A DNA stretch of 64,000 nucleotides, from NCBI RefSeq assembly GCF_014651135.1, contig NZ_BMWH01000016.1, positions 99,691 to 163,690 on the forward strand, in the 5' to 3' direction. This DNA comes from Streptomyces echinoruber (GTDB taxonomy: Bacteria > Actinomycetota > Actinomycetes > Streptomycetales > Streptomycetaceae). The notes below the pieces were generated by a model. It did not search any database and had not been told where the DNA came from. It saw only the letters and a list, made by a program, of their open reading frames with translations. Of this stretch, positions 54,308 through 62,352 are shown one piece after another. Every line of letters starts with the position of its first letter. The first letter of the stretch is position 1. Made by a program: the position numbers and the translations under genes.

Positions 54308-54931
54308 GCGGCCGCCCGCCGCGCCGGGCGGTTGCGCTTCGAAGGCTGGATCGCCGGTACGGGCACCTCCTCCGGGACGCGCATCGTGCTCGGGCACTGG
54401 CAGCGGTCCCCGTTCGGGCCGTTCAGCGACGTGATGATCGAGCGGGCCGGCGGGGAGCGGCTGCTGCTGGCGCCCACGCGGGAGACGGCGGACTTCGTCA
54501 GCGGCACCTACGTGTTCGACGTGGTGCGCCTGGTCCCGGTCGACGTGCGGATCACCGGCGACACCTGGACCGTCGCCGCGGGCCCCCTGGAGCTGCGCTT
54601 CACCACCGGCCGGCGCCGCCTGCTGGGCTGGCTGCTGCGCGCCGTTCCCGGTGCGCTCGCCCGCCGTCCGGCGTGGAGCGCGCTGACGGACCGGCCCGCC
54701 CGCCTGCTGCTGCCCGGTGTGCGCACCCGCGGCAGCGCCGGCGCGGGCCGCCGCGAGTGGTACGGCGCCCGGGACCTGCGGTCGATCCGCTCGGTGTCGG
54801 CGGCCTTCGAGGGCACCGATCTGGGTGGGCCGGCGCCGGTCGAACCGCCCGTGCGCTTCGGGTTCGGTTCGGTGCCGAGGCGGCCCGCCGTCACCCGGGT
54901 CACGACGACGGTGGCGCTCGGCGCGGCCTGA
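54239..54931 (+). CDS. Hypothetical protein (230 aa) with duplicated start
   Basis: A 230-residue protein (or 213 residues from the second ATG at 54290). No family is recognised. The conserved-looking part is G-R-L-R-F-E-G-W-I-A-G-T-G-T-S-S-G and then H-W-x-R-S-P-F-G-P-F-S-D-V-M-I-E. Two hydrophobic stretches are weak. It follows the DUF2071 gene by ~30 bp in the same direction, so an operon is likely. The two starts are a result of a 51-bp duplication. An 11-bp terminator hairpin lies two bases after the stop. Confidence 0.75.
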   Translation: MSGPPGEADEAGEKGERMSGPPGAAARRAGRLRFEGWIAGTGTSSGTRIVLGHWQRSPFGPFSDVMIERAGGERLLLAPTRETADFVSGTYVFDVVRLVPVDVRITGDTWTVAAGPLELRFTTGRRRLLGWLLRAVPGALARRPAWSALTDRPARLLLPGVRTRGSAGAGRREWYGARDLRSIRSVSAAFEGTDLGGPAPVEPPVRFGFGSVPRRPAVTRVTTTVALGAA

Positions 54932-54932
54932 G

Positions 54933-54966
54933 GGCGCCCGGCCGGCGGCAGGCGCGGCCGGGCGCC
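54933..54966 (+). terminator. Terminator hairpin after the DUF2071 operon
   Basis: GGCGCCCGGCC (54933-54943) pairs perfectly with GGCCGGGCGCC (54956-54966), loop 12 nt, immediately after the stop. Confidence 0.75.
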
Positions 54967-55035
54967 GGCGCAGAAACCGACGGAAGGGGGCGGCCGGGGC
55001 CGGCGCGGCGCGCCGGGTTCATCGGGGCGGGGAGT

Positions 55036-55470
55036 TCACCAGGGCAGGAAGACGTGTATGTCCTTGCCTTGCTCGTGGGTGACCACGCTGACCTGGTCGC
55101 ACAGCGTGTGGATCAGGTGCCAGCCGATGCCGCCGCCACCCCGGCTGGGGTGGAACGGCCGCGGGGCCGGCGGCGTGGTGCTGGTGTCGCGCAGCGTGAC
55201 GTGCACGCCGTCGAAGGTACGGCGCAGCCGCAGCTCGAACGGTCCGGGCGCGTACTGCACCGCGTTGGCGGCCAGCTCGGTGACCACCAGCAGAATGTCG
55301 TCCCAGTGCTCCGGAGCCGCCGGAGGTGAGGAGCGCGCGAGGTCACGGAGGAAGTCCTCCGCGGCGAGGCGCGCGTCCGTCACGTTGTGCAGAGCACCCG
55401 CGAAACGGGCGGTGCGGCTCGGAATCTCCTCGGAAGTCAGGGTGTCGTCCCAACGCGGTTCGGCTGCCAT
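55036..55470 (-). CDS. HATPase anti-sigma-type ATP-binding protein
   Basis: A 144-residue RsbW-like HATPase_c_2 protein. N-box is V-T-E-L-A-A-N-A-V-Q-Y, G1 R-D-T-S-T-T and a G-G-G-G-I-G-W-H-L segment supplies G2. It probably regulates a sigma factor or STAS protein such as that at 52438. ATG 55470. It converges with the preceding operon. Confidence 0.9.
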   Translation of the reverse strand: MAAEPRWDDTLTSEEIPSRTARFAGALHNVTDARLAAEDFLRDLARSSPPAAPEHWDDILLVVTELAANAVQYAPGPFELRLRRTFDGVHVTLRDTSTTPPAPRPFHPSRGGGGIGWHLIHTLCDQVSVVTHEQGKDIHVFLPW

Positions 55471-55592
55471 GTCGCCTTCCCCGGCCCGGCGTCAGCTGGG
55501 CGTTGTCCTTTCTTTCCCTTGCGCGTTCCCTCTGGTCGGTCTGCGGTGTCCTCAGGGTTTAGTTCCCGAGGGCGCACAGCCTACGCTTCCGG

Positions 55593-55618
55593 ACCCGGAG
55601 GGACGCCTCCCGCCGGGT
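55593..55618 (-). terminator. Hairpin between the DUF4190 and HATPase genes
   Basis: ACCCGG and CCGGGT (55593-55598 and 55613-55618) with inner GGAGG-GACG-CCTCC form a bulged stem. It lies ~125 bp past the DUF4190 stop on the minus strand. Confidence 0.4.
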
Positions 55619-55743
55619 CGCTCACCGAGGGACGCGCCACCGATGGTGAAGGGTTCCGCGTGGCGGCCGGTGGAAACACCCGTCGGCGCGTGCGTTTTGG
55701 ACTCCGCACAGGTTTCTCACGTCCCGGGCTCCATGTCCCGGGC

Positions 55744-56016
55744 TCAGCCGAAGGCGGTCCAGGCCGTCCCGCCGTGCACCGCCAGCAGCGCCGCCAGGAC
55801 GACCAGGTCCGCCACGCCGAGCACGAGGCCCAGCACGGCCCGGAAGCGGCGGGGCGTGCCGCGGCGCAGCGCGGTGAGGGCCAGCGCGATCGCCACCGGG
55901 CCCAGCACGAGGTTCAGCACCACCAGGCCGACCAGTCCGAGTACGAAGGAGGCCACGGCCATGCCCTCGGTGTCCCGTCGTCCGGTGCGCTCCCGCGGGG
56001 GTGCCGTCAGTCGCAT
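55744..56016 (-). CDS. DUF4190 small membrane protein
   Basis: A 90-residue membrane protein with two predicted helices (~20-48 and ~57-80) and the DUF4190 core A-V-A-S-F-V-L-G-L-V-G-L-V-V-L-N and G-T-P-R-R-F. Function unknown. ATG 56016 lies three bases after the stop of a small upstream gene, so the two are coupled. Confidence 0.9.
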   Translation of the reverse strand: MRLTAPPRERTGRRDTEGMAVASFVLGLVGLVVLNLVLGPVAIALALTALRRGTPRRFRAVLGLVLGVADLVVLAALLAVHGGTAWTAFG

Positions 56017-56019
56017 CGC

Positions 56020-56184
56020 TCACGCCCTCCCCGCTCGACCGCGTCGGCGCCGCTCACGCGCGGTGAACACCGCCAGCCACACCACCACGGCGGCGGCGAG
56101 GACCAGGGTCACCGGCCATGGCAGATAGGCGGCCGAGCCGAGCACCACGGCCAGCAGAAGGAGTGCGGCCACCAGGAAGAGCAC
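56020..56184 (-). CDS. Small membrane protein, 54 aa
   Basis: A 54-residue protein with two hydrophobic helices (L-F-L-V-A-A-L-L-L-L-A-V-V-L-G and V-T-L-V-L-A-A-A-V-V-V-W-L-A-V) and a basic R-E-R-R-R-R-G-R-A C-terminus. GGGAGG stands seven bases before the GTG start. It ends three bases before the DUF4190 gene, so it is the first gene of a two-gene operon. It is too short for most gene callers and I do not recognise a family. Confidence 0.75.
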   Translation of the reverse strand: MLFLVAALLLLAVVLGSAAYLPWPVTLVLAAAVVVWLAVFTARERRRRGRAGRA

Positions 56185-56214
56185 CGGTCACCTCCCCGAT
56201 CCGGGCGTGCGCGA

Positions 56215-56305
56215 CGAGTACGGCGTGCGCGGCATACGCGGTACGCGCGGCATATGCGGCACATACGGCGTACGCGGCACATACGGCGTACGCGGCGTAC
56301 GGGAA
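56215..56305. repeat. GTACGCGGC-type 9-bp tandem repeat
   Basis: Roughly ten 9-bp variants of GTACGCGGC and ACATACGGC repeat in the region upstream of the small membrane gene. The pattern is visible on both strands and reads as Y-G-V-R-G in one frame but shows no gene. Confidence 0.75.
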
Positions 56306-56435
56306 AGCAGAGTTCGACGTTTCTCGACCATGCGGCAACTGGTTTCCCGAAGTCCGCGAGATCACGCCTGCGCGAAGCACCCGGATGCCCCCAACTCGCC
56401 GCAACGGACGGGGAATCGGCCGGCCCCGCACGGTG

Positions 56436-56477
56436 CTGCGGCCCTGTCGCCGGAGGAACCCGGCGACAGGGCCGCAG
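56436..56477 (-). terminator. Very strong terminator after the acyl-CoA synthetase gene
   Basis: GCGGCCCTGTCGCCGG (56438-56453) pairs perfectly with CCGGCGACAGGGCCGC (56460-56475) around AGGAAC; two further pairs extend the stem to 18 bp. It begins ten bases past the gene's stop. Confidence 0.9.
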
Positions 56478-56486
56478 CGGCCGGGT

Positions 56487-58388
56487 TCACCGGAAGACGT
56501 CGTCGGAGTCGTCCCAGGCGGCGTCGTCCGGCACCGGGCGGCGCGGAACGCGGCCGCGCGCCCGGTACATCGCGTCGATCTCGGCGGCGTAGCGCTCCAC
56601 GATGGCGTCCCGGCGCAGCTTCATCGACGGTGTCAGCAGGCCGCTGGCGACGTCGAACGGCTCCGGCAGGATCCGGAAGACGCGGATGGACTCCGCCCGG
56701 GACACGGTGCTGTTGGCGGCCGCCACGGCCCGCGCGATCTCCTCCCGCAGCGCGTTCTCCTCCCGGGCCTCCCGGCCCGGCGCGTCCCCCGGCAGCGCCA
56801 GCGCCGCCCGCCAGTGCGCCACGAACTGCGGGTCCAGGGTGATCAGTGCCCCGACGCACGGCCGGTTGTCGCCCACCACCACGGCCTGGTGGACCAGCGG
56901 GTGCATGCGCAGCCGCTGCTCCAGCGGGGCGGGCGCCACGCTCGTGCCGCCGCTGGTGATGATGACGTCCTTCTTGCGCCCGGTGATCGTCAGGTAGCCC
57001 TCGGTGTCCAGCCGCCCGAGGTCGCCGGTGGCCAGCCAGCCCCCACGCAGCGCGGCCCGGGTGGCGGCCTCGTCGCCCACGTAGCCCTGGAACACGGACG
57101 GGCCGCGCACCAGGATCTCCCCGTCGTCGGCCACCCGGATCTCGGTGCCCGGCAGGGCCTTGCCGACGGTGCCGGACTTCTCCCGGCCCAGCGGCTGCAT
57201 GGTGATGCCGCCGGCGGTCTCGGTCAGCCCGTAGCCGTCGTGGACGAACACGCCGATGCCCTCGTAGAACAGGGCGAGGTCGCGGTTGAGGGGGGAGCCG
57301 CCGGACGTGCCGCGCACGACACGGCCGCCGAGCACCGCGCGCAGCCGGCGGTAGACCGTCCGCTCGTACAGGGCGTGCTGCAGCCGCAGGTCCAGGCCCG
57401 GCCCCGGGCCCCGGCCCAGCCGGCGCCGCTCCTCGGCCGCGGCGAAGTCCCGCGCCACCTGGGCCGCCTTCTCGAACAGCGTGCCGCGGCCCGCCTGCTG
57501 GGAGGTGCGCAGGAACGTCTTGTAGATCTTCTCGTAGACGGACGGGACGGCGTAGAGGTACGTAGGTTTAAAGCTGCGCAGCGCCGACGCCAGCGCCGCC
57601 TCGCTCATGTCCGGCTCGTGGCCCAGCAGGAACCGGCCGCGGATGCACAGGCCCTGGATCATCAGGCCGTAGACGTGGGAGAACGGCAGGAAGGCCAGCA
57701 CCGACGGCTGCTCTCCCGGCGGTGCGGCGGTGTGCCCCCAGCCCGCCAGCAGCACGTCGCACGGCGCGGCCAGGGCGCGGTGGCTGAGCGCGCAGCCCAG
57801 CGGGCGGCCCGAGGTGCCGGAGGTGTAGGCGATCACCGCCGTCGCGTCCGGGCCGACGATCCGGCGCAGCGAGTCCACCGTGGCCGGCGACACGGCCGTG
57901 CCCTGGTCCATCAGCCGCTGCAGCGCCCCGTCGTCGATCTGCCACACGTGCCGCAGCAGCGGCAGTGCCGCGCACACCGAGCCGACGGTCATGATGCCCT
58001 GCTCGTCCTCGACGACCACGCCCACGCAGCCGGCGTCGCGCAGGATCCACTCCACCTGGTCGCGGGAGGACGCCGGGTGCACCGGCACCACCTCCGCGCC
58101 CACCGCCCACAGCGCGTGGCTGAGGACCGTCCACTCGTACCGGGTGCGCGCCATGATCGCCACGCGGTGGCCGGGCGCGATCCCGGCCGCCACGAACCCC
58201 TTGGCCGCGCCGGCCACCTCGTCGCGCAGCTGCGCCGCGGTCACCGGCTCCCACACCGGGGAGCCGGGATCGGGGCGCCGGGCGACCACCGGCAGGCCGG
58301 GGTGCGTCTCGGCGTTGCCGAAGACGCTGTCGGCGAGCCCGCCCGTCAGGGGCGGGGCGGCTGGTGGAGCGAGGGCGAAGTCGCGCAT
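56487..58388 (-). CDS. Long-chain fatty-acid--CoA ligase (AMP-forming)
   Basis: A 633-residue ANL-family ligase. AMP-binding A3 motif is Y-T-S-G-T-S-G-R-P (the Lys of the usual TSGTTGxPKG is replaced by Leu), A5 is D-G-Y-G-L-T-E-T, A7 T-G-D-L-G-R-L, and G-R-K-K-D-V-I-I is the core A8. It activates fatty acids to acyl-CoA. C-terminal D-D-D acids and length ~630 match the FadD15/ACSL type. ATG 58388 with AGGAG upstream. It stands alone, with a strong terminator. Confidence 0.93.
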   Translation of the reverse strand: MRDFALAPPAAPPLTGGLADSVFGNAETHPGLPVVARRPDPGSPVWEPVTAAQLRDEVAGAAKGFVAAGIAPGHRVAIMARTRYEWTVLSHALWAVGAEVVPVHPASSRDQVEWILRDAGCVGVVVEDEQGIMTVGSVCAALPLLRHVWQIDDGALQRLMDQGTAVSPATVDSLRRIVGPDATAVIAYTSGTSGRPLGCALSHRALAAPCDVLLAGWGHTAAPPGEQPSVLAFLPFSHVYGLMIQGLCIRGRFLLGHEPDMSEAALASALRSFKPTYLYAVPSVYEKIYKTFLRTSQQAGRGTLFEKAAQVARDFAAAEERRRLGRGPGPGLDLRLQHALYERTVYRRLRAVLGGRVVRGTSGGSPLNRDLALFYEGIGVFVHDGYGLTETAGGITMQPLGREKSGTVGKALPGTEIRVADDGEILVRGPSVFQGYVGDEAATRAALRGGWLATGDLGRLDTEGYLTITGRKKDVIITSGGTSVAPAPLEQRLRMHPLVHQAVVVGDNRPCVGALITLDPQFVAHWRAALALPGDAPGREAREENALREEIARAVAAANSTVSRAESIRVFRILPEPFDVASGLLTPSMKLRRDAIVERYAAEIDAMYRARGRVPRRPVPDDAAWDDSDDVFR

Positions 58389-58542
58389 GCGCTGGCTCCT
58401 GGTGTGTACGGGCTGTGACGCCGCCGGTGAGTACCGTCGTCGACGGTGCTCGAATGTAGCCCAGGTGCAGGCGGTCGGTGACCGGAACGGCGAACTCGCC
58501 CGTCCCCTGATGATCTCGGCCGGTTCGGGGGACCCGGCCGGT

Positions 58543-58779
58543 ATGACGCAGCACGTGAATCCCGATCCCGAACCCGAACGCAGCACCGGACTGGAACCCG
58601 GCGGGGGCGTCCCGCCCGGCGAGACCCCGCCCGCGGAGAGCAGCATGCCCGAGGCGGGGCCCCGTGAGACGCACAATCCGCCCAAGGGCTGGGCGAAGGC
58701 GCCGCTGACGCTGATCCTGCTCCTGGTGGCGGTGGTCGCGGCCTTCTTCCTGGTGTACGCCCTCGTCCTGCTGCTGTGA
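58543..58779 (+). CDS. DUF6480 small membrane protein
   Basis: A 78-residue protein. The hydrophilic N-terminus has the family pattern P-D-P-E-P-E-R-S-T-G-L-E-P-G-G-G-V-P-P-G-E-T-P-P, then G-W-A-K-A-P and one C-terminal membrane helix. Function unknown. Start ATG 58543 has weak upstream support (CCGGCCGGT). Its stop TGA is in a 25-bp unit duplicated just downstream. Confidence 0.88.
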   Translation: MTQHVNPDPEPERSTGLEPGGGVPPGETPPAESSMPEAGPRETHNPPKGWAKAPLTLILLLVAVVAAFFLVYALVLLL

Positions 58780-58826
58780 GCGGCCGGCCCGGCGCCTGCC
58801 GTGAGCGGGGCCGGACCGGCGCCGGA
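58776..58826 (+). repeat. 25-bp duplication containing the DUF6480 stop
   Basis: GTGAGCGG-GCCGG-CCGGCGCC-type units begin at 58776 and 58801 (one gap-like difference). The first contains the TGA of DUF6480 (58777) and the second a TGA at 58802, one frame later. Confidence 0.75.
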
Positions 58827-58827
58827 C

Positions 58828-58918
58828 GTCACCGCCGGGTGTCACCGCTGGACGTCACCGCTGGACGTCACCGCCGGGCGTCACCGCCGGGCGTCACCGC
58901 CGGGCGTCACCGCTGGGT
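58828..58918. repeat. Seven 13-bp units at the end of the carboxylate-amine ligase gene
   Basis: GTCACCGCYGGRY units run from 58828 to 58918. The last two units cover the end of the leftward ligase gene, whose TGA is at 58907. Reading leftward, R-stop triplets recur every 13 bp, so stops at 58907, 58894 and 58881 cover all three frames. Confidence 0.92.
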
Positions 58919-59995
58919 GCGGCGCACGCACTCCGCGACGACGTCCCGCAGGCTGCCGGTCTCCTCCAGCAGCTCCCGCTGCACCCGGGCGCCGTTGCCG
59001 TCCCGCAGCAGCGCGGCCATCGCCTCGCGGGCGTGCTCCAGGTCGCCGTGGTCGGCGAGCGCGTCCGCCACGTGGTCCAGCAGGCCGTGCAGCACCCGGT
59101 CGGCCGGCATGCGCCGCATGGTCGTCGGGTGCAGCAGCTCCCCGGTGATCCCGCAGCGGGCGGCCTGCCAGGCGGCCAGCCGCAGCAGGCTGACGCTGTG
59201 GTCGGCCGGCTCGGCGCCCGCGCGCCACTCCCGGGCGGCGGTCTCCACCAGGCCGCGGGCCAGCGTCGCGACGAGCACGGCGGTGTCGGCGTTCAGGCAC
59301 ACGTCGGCGACGCGGAGCTCCACCGTGGGGTAGCGCGGGGACAGGCGCGCGTCGAAGTACACCATGGCCTCGTCGAGGATGACGCCGGTGGCCACCATGT
59401 CCGCCACGCGCCGGTGGTAGCGCTCCGGCGAGCCGAACAGCTCCGTCGGCCCGGCCGAGGGCCAGCGGCCCCAGACCCGGCTGCGGTAGCTGGCGTAGCC
59501 GGAGTCACGGCCCTGCCAGAAGGGCGAGTTGGCGCTGATCGCGGTGAGCACCGGCAGCCACGGCCGGATGCGGTCGACGACGGCGACGCCCTCCTCGTCG
59601 GACTCCACGGCCACGTGCACGTGGCAGCCGAGCACCATCTGCTCCCGGGTGGCGATGCCGTACTGCTGCTCCATCCACTGGTAGCGCCGGTTCATCGCGA
59701 CCGAGGGGCTCACCGGCAGCGGGGAGGAGGCCAGGGCCGCCACCGCGCAGCCGATGTCCCCGGCGTGCCGGGCCGCCTCCTTGCGGCAGCGCGCGATCTC
59801 CGCGCCGAGCGCCGCCATGTCCGCCTGCGGATGCGTGGCGAACTCCACCATCTGGCGGTAGAGCTCCTTTTCGAAGACGTCCTGCTCCGGGTCCTCCAGA
59901 GAGGCGTGGGCGAGCACCGCGGCGGACAACGCCTTGGGTTCGCCGCTCTCGGGGTCCACCAGGAGAAGCTCCTCCTCCACTCCGACGGTGCGCAC
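58907..59995 (-). CDS. YbdK-type carboxylate-amine ligase
   Basis: A 362-residue member of the glutamate-cysteine ligase 2 family: V-G-V-E-E-E-L-L-L at the N-terminus (metal/ATP acidic cluster), G-C-H-V-H-V, and Y-P-T-V-E-L-R-V-A-D-V, with W-Q-A-A-R-C-G near the end. These make weak carboxylate-amine ligase products; true substrate unknown. It lies ~135 bp after glgB in the same direction. GTG start 59995; AAAGGCGG precedes it by seven bases. Confidence 0.92.
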   Translation of the reverse strand: MRTVGVEEELLLVDPESGEPKALSAAVLAHASLEDPEQDVFEKELYRQMVEFATHPQADMAALGAEIARCRKEAARHAGDIGCAVAALASSPLPVSPSVAMNRRYQWMEQQYGIATREQMVLGCHVHVAVESDEEGVAVVDRIRPWLPVLTAISANSPFWQGRDSGYASYRSRVWGRWPSAGPTELFGSPERYHRRVADMVATGVILDEAMVYFDARLSPRYPTVELRVADVCLNADTAVLVATLARGLVETAAREWRAGAEPADHSVSLLRLAAWQAARCGITGELLHPTTMRRMPADRVLHGLLDHVADALADHGDLEHAREAMAALLRDGNGARVQRELLEETGSLRDVVAECVRRTQR

Positions 59996-60129
59996 GGGGT
60001 GCCGCCTTTCTGTCCGGATGCCCGCCGCGCGGGGCATCGCCGAGGTCGTACGACCCCGGTTGCCCCCTCGGAGGCGTTCGGACACCTGGTGGCTCCGGGA
60101 CGTCCGCGCCGGCCGGGCGGCCGGCGTCC

Positions 60130-62349
60130 TCACACGGCCGGCGTCAGCCAGACGGTGGCCAGCGGCGGCAGCGTGATCCGCACATGCCCGTCCTCCGGCT
60201 TCACCGGGGCGGGGTTGATCACGTCGCTGCCGCCGTAGCGGGCCGCGTCGGTGTTGAGGACCTCGGTCCAGCCGGGCACCTCCTCGGGCACCCACAGCGG
60301 GTGGTCGTGCCGGACGACGGGGGAGAAGTTCGACACCGCCAGCAGCGGGCGGCCCTCGGCGTCGAAGCGCAGGAAGGCGAGGACGTTGTCGTCGGCGGCG
60401 TCCACCGCCACCCACCGGAAGCCCTCGGGGCCGGTGTCGCGCTGCCACAGCGCGGGCGTGGCCCGGTAGACGGTGTTGAGGTCGCGCACCAGGTCGCGCA
60501 CGCCCCGGTGGTCGCCCGCCGAGTGGTAGTCGTCCTCCAGCAGCCACCACTCCGGCCCGTGTCTCTCCGACCACTCCGCGCCCTGCGCGAACTCCTGCCC
60601 CATGAACAGCAGCTGCTTGCCGGGGTGTGCCCACATGAAGCCGAGGTAGGCGCGCAGGTTGGCGCGGCGCTGCCACCAGTCGCCGGGCATCTTCGACACC
60701 AGCGAGCCCTTGCCGTGCACGACCTCGTCGTGGGAGATGGGCAGCACGTAGTTCTCGCTGTAGGCGTACACCATCGAGAAGGTCATCTCGTGGTGGTGGT
60801 ACTTGCGGTGGATGGGCTCGTGGCTCATGTACTGCAGCGAGTCGTGCATCCAGCCCATGTTCCACTTCAGCCCGAACCCCAGCCCGCCGCGGTCCGTCGG
60901 CCGGGTCACCCCGTCCCACGCCGTGGACTCCTCCGCGATGGTCACCACGCCGGGGCAGCGCCGGTACACGGTCGCGTTCATCTCCTGCAGGAACGCCACC
61001 GCCGCCAGATCCTCCCGGCCGCCGTGCGCGTTGGGCTCCCACTGGCCGTCCTCGCGCGAGTAGTCCAGGTAGAGCATGGAGGCGACGGCGTCCACGCGCA
61101 GCCCGTCGATGTGGAACTCCTCGCACCAGTACACGGCGTTGGCGACGAGGAAGTTGCGCACCTCGGTGCGGGCGAAGTCGAACTCGTACGTCCCCCAGTC
61201 CGGGTGCTCCGCGCGCCCGTCGTTGCCGGGCTCGTACAGCGGGTCCCCGTCGAACCGGGCCAGTGCCCAGTCGTCCTTCGGGAAGTGCGCCGGCACCCAG
61301 TCCATGATCACGCCGATTCCGGCGCGGTGGCAGGAGTCGACGAAGTACCGGAAGTCGTCCGGCGTGCCCAGCCGCGCGGTGGGCGCGTAGTACGACGTGA
61401 CCTGGTAGCCCCAGGAGGGCCCGAAGGGGTGCTCGGCGACCGGCATCAGCTCCACGTGCGTGAAGCCCAGGTCCCGGACGTAGGCGGGCAGCTCCTCGGC
61501 GAGCTGACGGTACGTCAGACCCGGCCGCCAGGACGGCAGGTGGACCTCGTACACGGAGAACGGCGCCTCGTGCACCGGGACCTCGCCGCGCCGCGCCATC
61601 CACTCCCCGTCGCCCCACTCGTGGCGGGAGACGGTCACCACCGACGCGGTCGCGGGCGGCCGTTCCGCCTGCCGTGCCATCGGGTCGGCCTTGAGGAAGC
61701 GGTGGCCGTGGCGGGAGGTGATCTCGAACTTGTACCGGGTGCCCTCGCCGATGCCCGGCAGGAACAGCTCCCACACGCCCGAGGCGCCCATCGACCGCAT
61801 CGGGAACGCCGTGCCGTCCCAGTGGCAGAAGTCGCCCGCCACCCGCACGCCGCGCGCGTTGGGCGCCCACACCGTGAACCGGGTGCCGGCCACGCCCTGG
61901 TGGGTCATGGGCTCGGCGCCCAGCGCCTTCCAGAGCTGCTCGTGCCGGCCCTCCCGGATCAGGTGCAGGTCCAGCTCGCCGATCGCGGGCAGGAAGCGGT
62001 ACGGGTCGTGGGTCTCGTACTCGTCCTGCCCGTACCGCACCACCAGCGTGTAGTCGGGGATCCGCGCCGACGGCAGTACGGCGGAGAAGAGCCCGTCGCC
62101 CTCCGACACCAGCGGTGTGCGCTCGCCGTCCACGACGACGCTCACCGCGTCGGCGAACGGGCGCAGCGCCCGCACCGCGATCCCGCCCCGGACCGGGTGG
62201 GCGCCGAGCAGGGCGTGCGGGTCGTGGTGGGCGCCCGCCAGCAGGCGCTCCCGGTCGGCCGCGTCCAGCGGCGGGGCGGCCCCGGAGTGCGCGGCGCCGG
62301 GCGCGGCGGGATGGGGAGGCTCGGGGAGCGAGGTGTCGGACAGGGCCAC
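60130..62349 (-). CDS. glgB: 1,4-alpha-glucan branching enzyme
   Basis: A 739-residue GH13_9 branching enzyme. It has a long N-terminal region with an additional glycan-binding N1 part, CBM48-like fold at ~120-230 (G-T-R-F-T-V-W-A-P-N-A-R-G-V), and the catalytic barrel with H-P-F-G-P-S-W-G-Y, nucleophile D in G-L-R-V-D-A-V-A-S-M, acid E in I-A-E-E-S-T-A-W and D in I-S-H-D-E-V-V-H-G-K. It forms alpha-1,6 branches in the maltosylated glucan made by GlgE. GTG start lies three bases after the mak stop, with AGAGGAGA just before. Last of treS-mak-glgB. Confidence 0.97.
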   Translation of the reverse strand: MALSDTSLPEPPHPAAPGAAHSGAAPPLDAADRERLLAGAHHDPHALLGAHPVRGGIAVRALRPFADAVSVVVDGERTPLVSEGDGLFSAVLPSARIPDYTLVVRYGQDEYETHDPYRFLPAIGELDLHLIREGRHEQLWKALGAEPMTHQGVAGTRFTVWAPNARGVRVAGDFCHWDGTAFPMRSMGASGVWELFLPGIGEGTRYKFEITSRHGHRFLKADPMARQAERPPATASVVTVSRHEWGDGEWMARRGEVPVHEAPFSVYEVHLPSWRPGLTYRQLAEELPAYVRDLGFTHVELMPVAEHPFGPSWGYQVTSYYAPTARLGTPDDFRYFVDSCHRAGIGVIMDWVPAHFPKDDWALARFDGDPLYEPGNDGRAEHPDWGTYEFDFARTEVRNFLVANAVYWCEEFHIDGLRVDAVASMLYLDYSREDGQWEPNAHGGREDLAAVAFLQEMNATVYRRCPGVVTIAEESTAWDGVTRPTDRGGLGFGLKWNMGWMHDSLQYMSHEPIHRKYHHHEMTFSMVYAYSENYVLPISHDEVVHGKGSLVSKMPGDWWQRRANLRAYLGFMWAHPGKQLLFMGQEFAQGAEWSERHGPEWWLLEDDYHSAGDHRGVRDLVRDLNTVYRATPALWQRDTGPEGFRWVAVDAADDNVLAFLRFDAEGRPLLAVSNFSPVVRHDHPLWVPEEVPGWTEVLNTDAARYGGSDVINPAPVKPEDGHVRITLPPLATVWLTPAV

Positions 62350-62352
62350 GGG

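Noticed and set aside
56215..56305. Repeat peptide gene encoding Y-G-V-R-G units
   Set aside because: No ribosome binding site, no conserved end and the repeat is visible on both strands as a DNA pattern.
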